From Oxalobacteraceae bacterium UBA4003 (lineage in GTDB: Bacteria; Pseudomonadota; Gammaproteobacteria; Burkholderiales; Burkholderiaceae_D), in contig DGBN01000054.1 of NCBI GenBank assembly GCA_002384815.1, positions 1-40,825 of the forward strand: DNA of 40,825 nt, in the 5' to 3' direction. Below the pieces are notes generated by a model. That model worked only from the letters and a program-made list of their open reading frames with translations, was not told the DNA's origin and made no database searches. This document shows, in pieces, positions 35,590 to 40,825 of this stretch (its first letter is position 1; every line of letters starts with the position of its first letter). The position numbers were made by a program, and so were the translations under genes.

Positions 35590-36143
35590 CACTTTAGTGC
35601 TCCTGAATTACGGCGCTTTTGCAACCACCGTGCTGCCCATATAAGGGCCGCTAATACAAAAAAGACCAGTGCCCATATGCCGGCTCGTTCTAAAGCATGT
35701 GATGATTCGTCATCGTGGCTGGCAGATTCTTCCGGTACGACCAGGTTTCCGGCAAGTACATCGATTTCATCGCCGACAGTAATAGTCAATGTGATTGGAT
35801 AGCTTCCAGGCTTTTGGAAAGAAGCTGCAGCAAAACTATAGTCACCATGCTCCTCATGAAACTGTCCGACCGCTTTAGCAATACCGCTTTCCAGTTCGAC
35901 CTTGGCTTTCAGGATGGGCGCGTTGTCAGCAAAACGGTCTACGAAGATAGATAGTTCGCTTCCACCCAGTACACCCACTACTTCAAACAGGTCTGAATGC
36001 GCCTCAAAGCGAGGGGATGCGGTTCCGGTAGTGGTTAGTGGCGCCTCATCACCGTGGTCATGACCCGGACCTGCTATTACAAGATTTGATGTGAGAGCCA
36101 TGCAAAGTAGAGGCACGGCAAATAATGAAAAGAAACGGTTCAT
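35589..36143 (-). CDS. membrane-anchored protein between CzcC- and CzcB-like genes
   Basis: A 184-residue protein inserted in the RND operon. It has a signal peptide (MNRFFSLFAVPLLCMALTSN), then AGPGHDHGDEAPLTT with possible metal-binding His, a beta-rich periplasmic domain (~45-140; FEVVGVLGGSELSIFVDRFA, SYPITLTITVGDEIDVLAGN) and one C-terminal membrane helix (~158-176; GIWALVFFVLAALIWAARWL) followed by a positive tail. It overlaps the outer-membrane factor gene by ATGA and the fusion protein gene by one base, so it is made together with the pump. Function unknown; a periplasmic metal-binding helper is plausible. Confidence 0.75.
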   Translation of the reverse strand: MNRFFSLFAVPLLCMALTSNLVIAGPGHDHGDEAPLTTTGTASPRFEAHSDLFEVVGVLGGSELSIFVDRFADNAPILKAKVELESGIAKAVGQFHEEHGDYSFAAASFQKPGSYPITLTITVGDEIDVLAGNLVVPEESASHDDESSHALERAGIWALVFFVLAALIWAARWLQKRRNSGALK

Positions 36144-37363
36144 GGCAAAAACCCTAATGCTTGGTTGACACGGGAAATAGCATGACCGATTTCGAGGCTG
36201 GCACGCGACAATGCTAGTTCAGCTTCAAAACGTTCGTTCTCGCTACGTAAACGGACCGACAGGTCAAGCTCTCCAAGACGAAAAGACTTGGCATACAAAA
36301 CTTGGGTATCGGTTGTGAGTTGATAGCGCTCCTTGGCAAGCGCTTCTATGATGTACGCCTGTTCAAGCTCATCTCTGGCTGTGTCAATTTCGGAATGAAT
36401 GCGGTCGCGCGCGAATCCCAATGCGGCCTGGGCTTCAATCAGGTCGGCATTGGCGGTTGTGATACGGGGCGCATTGCGTGATTGGGATGCCAGCGGAATG
36501 CGAACAGAAAACCGTACAGAATTTTCATAGCTGTTGGCAAATGCCGGCCTCTCGCGTACAACCCCGACAGCGATTTCAGGTGGCTCCCGTCGCGTTGCGC
36601 TTGCCTGCGCAAGGCGCGCCTGATTGACCTGAACGGTGCCAGCCAATGCAGCTAACTGGGGAAGTTCATGAGACTGCGCGTCGTTCTGCGTCAAGACTTC
36701 ACCCGATAGCGGTAGCTCCGCCATCCCGGTCAGCATCGTGAAAATCCTGAGTGCCTTAGACGCTCGGGATTTTGCATCGATGAGGGTTGACCGAGCAAGT
36801 CGCTCTGCGCCTTGAGCTTGGTTTAAATCGGTCCGTGCCAAGTCTCCTGCTTTGACGCGACGTTCAACGTCTTGCATCAGAATCGCAGCTTCCGCAGCTT
36901 TCCTAACGGCCAAGTCATAGTCGTTCTGTGCAAAACGTGCTTGCCAGTAGGCGTCACGAACTTCGCCAGCTACTTTCAACTTGTCAGCGTGGTTCTTCAC
37001 GTCCAGCAAGCTTGATTCGGCTGCCGCCAGGCGCTGCGCTGAACTTTTGGTTCCCGGGGTCCAAAGTGGCACTGTTATCTCGGCTTCAATTTCACGCTCT
37101 CCACGGTTTTGGTTATACCGGTCAGTGCGCTGCGCCAGGGCGACGCTCGGCGGTGCAGGAAACAGGGACGCCGCGGCATCGCGTCTGGCCGTCATTTCTT
37201 CCTGACGAGCTGCCAGTGCGATACCTTCAGGTTGTTTAGTCCAAGCGGCCTCAACGGCCGCTTTAAGCGTCGGTTGGGCACCGAAGGACAGGCTTGTATA
37301 GCCCAATAAAACCGCCGCTAACATTTTGGACACCAAAATGCAGGGCGAACGAAAACTTCGCAT
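36140..37363 (-). CDS. outer-membrane efflux protein (CzcC/TolC family)
   Basis: Outer-membrane channel of the tripartite pump, 407 residues. ATG 37363 is used because AAGGAG lies 6 bases upstream; a TTG one codon earlier is in frame. It has a signal peptide near MLAAVLLGYTSLSFGA and two OEP repeats of long helices with Ala/Glu/Arg heptads (LDVKNHADKLKVAGEVRDAY; AQAALGFARDRIHSEIDTAR). The C-terminus SLEIGHAISRVNQALGFLP is usual. First gene of the overlapping series CzcC-like, 184-residue protein, CzcB-like, pump. Confidence 0.9.
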   Translation of the reverse strand: MRSFRSPCILVSKMLAAVLLGYTSLSFGAQPTLKAAVEAAWTKQPEGIALAARQEEMTARRDAAASLFPAPPSVALAQRTDRYNQNRGEREIEAEITVPLWTPGTKSSAQRLAAAESSLLDVKNHADKLKVAGEVRDAYWQARFAQNDYDLAVRKAAEAAILMQDVERRVKAGDLARTDLNQAQGAERLARSTLIDAKSRASKALRIFTMLTGMAELPLSGEVLTQNDAQSHELPQLAALAGTVQVNQARLAQASATRREPPEIAVGVVRERPAFANSYENSVRFSVRIPLASQSRNAPRITTANADLIEAQAALGFARDRIHSEIDTARDELEQAYIIEALAKERYQLTTDTQVLYAKSFRLGELDLSVRLRSENERFEAELALSRASLEIGHAISRVNQALGFLP

Positions 37364-37452
37364 CAAATTCTCCTTAGTTAAAAAACAGGGGAATCCGGCG
37401 AATACGCTAGAGATTAACGGTGATGGTAGTTAGAAATGAGCGACTCGCCGGA

Positions 37453-37797
37453 CTAGACGGCAAGCGACCATTGCGGCTTTTCCGGCCGGGTAGGAAGAAT
37501 TGATTTTAGATAGGATGTACTGGAAAGATAAGCTTGAGCCAACGATGGAAAAGTCGATGTATCAGCCATAGGAATGACGAACGCTGCAGCTAAACCATGA
37601 CAAGCCACGCAGTCAGCATGCAATGTCATTGAACCGCCATTCTGTTCATCATCGGCATGTGCCTGCTCATGTTGATGCTCGTGATGTCCAAAGTGCGGTG
37701 CCGTCACTTGTTCATGCTGACAATAGACTGCGACCGCCGCCCAAGAGGCCTGGAACGGCAGTATTGTCAGCAACAAAATGAGAAGCAGCCTTTTCAT
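37453..37797 (-). CDS. CzcI-like His-rich periplasmic protein
   Basis: A 114-residue exported protein from ATG 37797 (MKRLLLILLLTILPFQASWA, cleavage near SWA-AV). It has a His cluster HFGHHEHQHEQAHADD (residues ~35-50) and two Cys in LHADCVACHGLAAA, with an additional CQHEQ Cys. This composition and its place before the outer-membrane factor gene match CzcI-type proteins of cobalt/zinc/cadmium operons, thought to modulate metal induction. It is 90 bp upstream of the efflux genes and probably co-transcribed. The frame opens 6 codons further upstream without better support. Confidence 0.75.
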   Translation of the reverse strand: MKRLLLILLLTILPFQASWAAVAVYCQHEQVTAPHFGHHEHQHEQAHADDEQNGGSMTLHADCVACHGLAAAFVIPMADTSTFPSLAQAYLSSTSYLKSILPTRPEKPQWSLAV

Positions 37798-38273
37798 AGG
37801 TGTGAATAATATCACTCATCGAAAAATATTTTCACAGCTATAAGTGACAAGGTGGGGATACTGCCAGCCTCGGCTAGCTGGGATAACTATCACCCGTAAT
37901 GGGGAGTCTTCGTTCGCGTCAGGGTTGCTGAGGCGTGTCCGCTACCGGCCAGAATTGGACACTCCAATTCTTTCTGCGATACACAAAGTGACGAAAGAGA
38001 TGTCGATATGACGTTCCACACATACGTTGTAGCCCCTTCTCAGCACGGTACCGTCGAGCGATCGCTCTAAGCGGCATTTCTAGGTTCAGATATGTTTAAA
38101 AAAGCCGCTGGAATGCGGATTTTTTTCGCATGCTGCGACCAGAAATTGCACTACCATGATTCAACATAACAGAACGCGCTTCCAGTTTGAATCTGGAGGT
38201 GATTCCGCATTTAAGGTTGGACGACTTTCAAAGCTTTATATCCAGGTTCAAAAACCTCAGCAAAGGAATTGCC
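37798..38273. other. gene-free region with several perfect palindromes
   Basis: No gene supported. It contains AGAATTGGA-CAC-TCCAATTCT (37951-37971, perfect), ACGGTACCGT (38045-38054) and GAGCGATCGCTC (38056-38067), plus a short CCAGC/GCTGG repeat near 37864-37881. The stretch should hold the promoter of the metal operon (minus) and of the next gene (plus). The segment TGTCCGCTACCGGCCAGAATTGGACA around 37937-37961 (quoted in part: GCTACCGGCCAGAATTGG) could also be a relic of an IS end. Confidence 0.45.
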
Positions 38274-38888
38274 ATGACTAAAATGAGCGGTGAAAAAGCA
38301 TCGCAATTAGCCATTAACTTGATCCAGGAGCAGCTACATATACTGCAGTTATCGATTGCGATGGTTGGACAGCTGGCTGATGCCGATGATTTAGAAGAGG
38401 CCGTGCTACTTGACGTTCTGCGCCGAAAACCACGGCTTCAAAAAACGGGTTCAGGTGGAAATATTGCGGCGTCTTATGCGGCGATTGACCCGCAATGGGA
38501 TTTACGTGCAGTTACACAGAATTTGCGTGCGGATCCATCGCAAAAAAACCGTTATCTTCGTGTCGTAATTAGCAACGTTTTGCTAACTGTCGGTGCGTAC
38601 TTTCGCCAGAATAATATGGCCGAGATGCGTACGCCCGAAGTGCAATTCTTGGGGCATATCTTTAACGCTATTCTTAACGAGAATAAATTCGATATTGAGC
38701 CGGGTTATTTACCCATCGCCACCTTTGACGGTTTGGTTATTGATGACAAACTTAATGGCACATTATTATTTGGTGAAGGTGCAAATGAAGGATTTCTGGA
38801 ATTCGGAGATGCGATCGCGCTCCTGCAATGGTTATCGCGATTTTTGCGTGGAGAGAAGAATTTTGTCTCTGGAGGCGATGCAGGTTAA
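38274..38888 (+). CDS. hypothetical protein, 204 residues
   Basis: Starts MTKMSGEKASQLAINLIQEQ; ATG 38274 has AAAGGA about 8 bases upstream, while the frame is open from 38187 without a ribosome-binding site. The protein is soluble: helical N-terminal half (LHILQLSIAMVGQLADADDL, EEAVLLDVLRRKPRLQK), then AVTQNLRADPSQKNRYLRVV and a beta-rich FDGLVIDDKLNGTLLFGEGA section. No signal peptide or membrane segment. I do not recognise the family. It stands alone between the metal operon and the ModA-like gene. Confidence 0.6.
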   Translation: MTKMSGEKASQLAINLIQEQLHILQLSIAMVGQLADADDLEEAVLLDVLRRKPRLQKTGSGGNIAASYAAIDPQWDLRAVTQNLRADPSQKNRYLRVVISNVLLTVGAYFRQNNMAEMRTPEVQFLGHIFNAILNENKFDIEPGYLPIATFDGLVIDDKLNGTLLFGEGANEGFLEFGDAIALLQWLSRFLRGEKNFVSGGDAG

Positions 38889-38999
38889 CAGAAACTTTTC
38901 TGATCGTGCCAGATTCTGCGTATAACGTTCGCAACTGGACCGGGATGAAATAGCGCCTACTACCCAAAATTTTTATTGATCTATGAGACCGCACTAAAC

Positions 39000-39812
39000 A
39001 TGAAAAAATCGTCAATCAAAATACTTATGGCAGGAATCATTGTGGCGACTCACGGATTTTCGGCTATGGCACAAGATCAAGCTCAAGCAAAAAGTAATAC
39101 TTCATCAGCGATCTTTGCTGCGGGCAGCTTGCGCGCAGCGATGGATGAAATCATTGAGGCTTACACCGCACAAAGCAGTAATAGGTTCAGTGCAAAGTAC
39201 GGTCCCTCCGGCAAGCTGAGGCAAGAAATAGAAGCGGGTGCAAAAGTTGACGTGTTTGCTTCGGCCTCAACGGAACATACGCAGGCGCTGGCTCAACAAA
39301 AGCTGCTGGGACCTTCCGAAGTATTTACACACAACGATCTTTGCGTAATCGCGCGAGCTGAATTGGCTCTGACTGCAGCCAACATGTTGGAAGTATTAAG
39401 TCAGACTTCGGTTCGTGTAGCGACATCTACCCCATTGAGCGATCCAATGGGCGATTACACGTGGCAGTTTTTCAGAAATGCAGATATGAAGCGGAGTGAC
39501 TTCTATCAGGTTATGGATGCAAAGGCGCTCAAACTATCCGGTGCAACGGTGCCAGTTGCGGGTGAAAAATTACCCTATATAAGAGCTTTTGAAGATAACA
39601 AGGCGGATGCTTACATCATGTATTGCACGAATGCCGTGATTACCAAAAAGGCTCTGCCGTATTTAAATGTACTCCGGATTCCCGATGCTCTCAATGTACG
39701 TAGCGAATATGGAATTGCGGCAGATATCAATTCAGCTGCAGGTAAAGATTTCGTGCGTTTCGTTATGCAAACGCGAGCACAAAGTATTTTGAAAAAACAT
39801 GGTTTTGACTAA
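39000..39812 (+). CDS. ModA-like periplasmic oxyanion-binding protein, orphan
   Basis: A 270-residue extracellular solute-binding protein of the ModA type from ATG 39000, with signal peptide (MKKSSIKILMAGIIVATHGF, cleavage near AMA-QD). Family motifs: IFAAGSLRAAMDEIIEAYTA, YGPSGKLRQEIEAGAKVDVF, ASASTEHTQALAQQKLL, STPLSDPMGDYTWQFF and DAYIMYCTNA. The GSL/Ser and PSGKL stretches line the oxyanion pocket in ModA. No modB or modC permease/ATPase follows, so it is an orphan binding protein; molybdate, tungstate or another oxyanion is possible. It begins 111 bp after the hypothetical gene. Confidence 0.82.
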   Translation: MKKSSIKILMAGIIVATHGFSAMAQDQAQAKSNTSSAIFAAGSLRAAMDEIIEAYTAQSSNRFSAKYGPSGKLRQEIEAGAKVDVFASASTEHTQALAQQKLLGPSEVFTHNDLCVIARAELALTAANMLEVLSQTSVRVATSTPLSDPMGDYTWQFFRNADMKRSDFYQVMDAKALKLSGATVPVAGEKLPYIRAFEDNKADAYIMYCTNAVITKKALPYLNVLRIPDALNVRSEYGIAADINSAAGKDFVRFVMQTRAQSILKKHGFD

Positions 39813-39850
39813 TATATTCTTGTGTCATCGTCATAAATGTGAGGACTGAC

Positions 39851-39875
39851 TGAATATTCGCATTAAAGTAGCCAC
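39851..39875 (+). repeat. left terminal repeat of the exonuclease cassette
   Basis: 25-bp repeat TGAATATTCGCATTAAAGTA plus GCCAC, followed by two weaker direct copies ending ...GTAGCTGG and ...GTAGCCAC. Confidence 0.75.
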
Positions 39876-39933
39876 GCATCCGCGCACGAAAGTAGCTGGT
39901 CATTCGTATTTCAAAGTAGCCACGACAGCTTAT

Positions 39934-40410
39934 TCAAGCTGAAGCGGACGGGCGCTCTCGAAAAGCATATCGATTGGCCTGTGCATCGTATAGCGCGTGA
40001 TGTTCAGGCAGATTGTTATCCTTATGAAATTTATAGCGCAGCAATTCGTTGATGTTGCGATTAATCATACGTGCTTGACACCATGGTGGTACGCGATAGT
40101 CCAATGCGCTGGAAAATAGATCCCAGTCTGACTGATAGTCAAAGCAAATTTCAACGTCTTCTTCGAGGGGCCTGACAATTCTGAGCCAAGTTGTCATTTT
40201 GACGCACAGATCCTCAACGGCACAAGACGTATCTTGGATGCGTCCAAGTAATGGAATTACTGTTTCGCGCACGAATGCGTTACAGCTACTATCAGGGTAC
40301 GGCACCTCGGCATAGAATTCTTCACCCGACTGCGCGACCATAGCGATGCTTATGAGGTGAATATCGATAAAATCAGTAAATTCGGTATCGATGAAAATTT
40401 TGAACGACAT
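39934..40410 (-). CDS. DEDD-type 3'-5' exoribonuclease (RNase AS-like)
   Basis: A 158-residue single-domain exonuclease of the DnaQ/RNase T superfamily. Exo I motif: IFIDTEFTDF (Asp and Glu). Exo II region: FDYQSDWDLFSSAL (Asp). Exo III: PEHHALYDAQANRYAF with His and the last Asp, so it is DEDDh. N-terminal LISIAMVAQSGEEFYAE resembles RNase AS, which degrades adenylate-rich RNA. No other domain. The gene lies alone inside a cassette with transposon-like ends, which is unusual for a nuclease of this kind. The substrate is inferred only from the family. Confidence 0.82.
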   Translation of the reverse strand: MSFKIFIDTEFTDFIDIHLISIAMVAQSGEEFYAEVPYPDSSCNAFVRETVIPLLGRIQDTSCAVEDLCVKMTTWLRIVRPLEEDVEICFDYQSDWDLFSSALDYRVPPWCQARMINRNINELLRYKFHKDNNLPEHHALYDAQANRYAFRERPSASA

Positions 40411-40467
40411 AAGCTTCTTGCTCCTTCAGTGCTTTGCAAATAGATGGCTATTTTCAAATGCGGCTAA

Positions 40468-40492
40468 GTGGCTACTTTAATGCGAATACTCA
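40468..40492 (-). repeat. right terminal repeat of the exonuclease cassette
   Basis: Inverted copy of the left terminal repeat, one mismatch over 25 bases, with a second degenerate copy just inward at about 40444-40464. Confidence 0.75.
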
Positions 40493-40801
40493 CACGCCTA
40501 AAGACATCGGCACTTTTCCATAGATCTCTTCCAAAATTTGACCCCATCATTCTTGTTAGTCGACGCCTAATGGAATGTTCCTTAAGGGGCATTCCAAATC
40601 TAGAGAGAAACCAGGAAGAGCGAGTATTCGACCTCAAAAAAGTAGGTCTAATCTCTACTGCGTAAATTTCGGCCAATTCTTTAACTCGTAGAGATGCTGC
40701 GCATTGGCGATTGTGAATCGGTTGTTGGTCTTTAGAGAGAAATTGGCGTATTTCTATTTTTGACATTGAACATACCGTTGCAATGTCTTTGTCTCCTAGG
40801 A

Positions 40802-40825
40802 TGAATATTCGCATGAAGGTTGCCA
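40802..40825 (+). repeat. third copy of the terminal repeat, probable start of an IS21-family element
   Basis: TGAATATTCGCATGAAGGTT plus GCCA matches the cassette end at 21 of 24 positions, in the same orientation as the left end. It is cut by the window edge, so an IS with a full transposase pair could begin here. The 309 bp between the cassette and this site show no supported gene. Confidence 0.5.

Larger units (their letters stand above)
39851..40492. mobile_element. small cassette with IS21-like terminal repeats carrying an exonuclease gene
   Basis: A 642-bp segment whose two ends are inverted copies of TGA(A/G)TATTCGCATTAAAGTAGCCAC (24 of 25 matching, 39851-39875 and 40468-40492). It begins TG and ends CA. 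Further inward copies of the AAAGTAGC motif lie at the left (around 39883-39899 and 39902-39923) and one at the right (around 40444-40464). Multiple internal end-repeats are typical of IS21-family transposase sites. No transposase gene is inside. No target duplication was seen (GGACTGAC left, CACGCCTA right). Confidence 0.6.

Noticed and set aside
40464..40814. Minus-strand open frame of 116 codons between the cassette and the window edge
   Set aside because: Both its ends lie inside the terminal repeats, there is no ribosome-binding site, and the composition is rich in Arg and Ser without any motif.
1..40825. CRISPR arrays, tRNA or rRNA genes
   Set aside because: No spaced identical repeats of CRISPR type and no tRNA or rRNA sequence were recognised by eye on either strand.

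Overview
The window reads as a chromosomal segment of a Burkholderiales betaproteobacterium, most likely Oxalobacteraceae (Herminiimonas/Janthinobacterium-like). This rests on the gene set (smg, DUF3567, DUF1840, DUF4390 with ntrY/ntrX) and on codon use; no database search was possible.

Positions 1-21.8 kb are core genome. On the minus strand a LysM protein, dprA, smg and topB (cut by the window edge) form the classic cluster, divergent from def-fmt. A small lipoprotein gene and metH follow, closed by a strong bidirectional terminator. Next on the minus strand come a YafJ-like glutamine amidotransferase, a TrmB-like methyltransferase, a DUF3567 protein, and the translationally coupled series rsmB, DUF4390, ntrY, a short ntrX-like regulator and a mini CobW-like protein. 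DUF1840, a lipoprotein, a 5'-3' exonuclease and two small unknown genes lead to comM.

At 22.2 kb comM is broken. Only its C-terminal third remains, and everything to the right is accessory DNA. The ~180 bp beyond the break carry repeated blocks that look like transposon-end binding sites. An 7.9 kb unit (22391-30280) follows, bounded by two related but not identical IS30-family elements in the same orientation. It carries a full phosphite uptake and oxidation operon, ptxABC (ABC transporter), ptxD (phosphite dehydrogenase) and ptxE (LysR regulator). The operon has a perfect 25-bp palindrome and a possible Pho box upstream. The cell could therefore import phosphite and oxidise it to phosphate with NAD+.

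From 30.3 to 37.8 kb there are coding remnants and then a metal-efflux operon of the Czc/Cus type: a CzcI-like His-rich protein, outer-membrane factor, an additional membrane-anchored protein, membrane-fusion protein, RND pump and a small periplasmic protein. The last 3 kb hold an unknown gene, an orphan ModA-like binding protein, and a ~640-bp cassette in which one DEDD exonuclease gene lies between IS21-like terminal repeats. A third copy of that terminus begins at the right edge of the window.

The most interesting signals are the mobile phosphite operon, the use of comM as an island entry site, and the single-gene exonuclease cassette with transposon-type ends.
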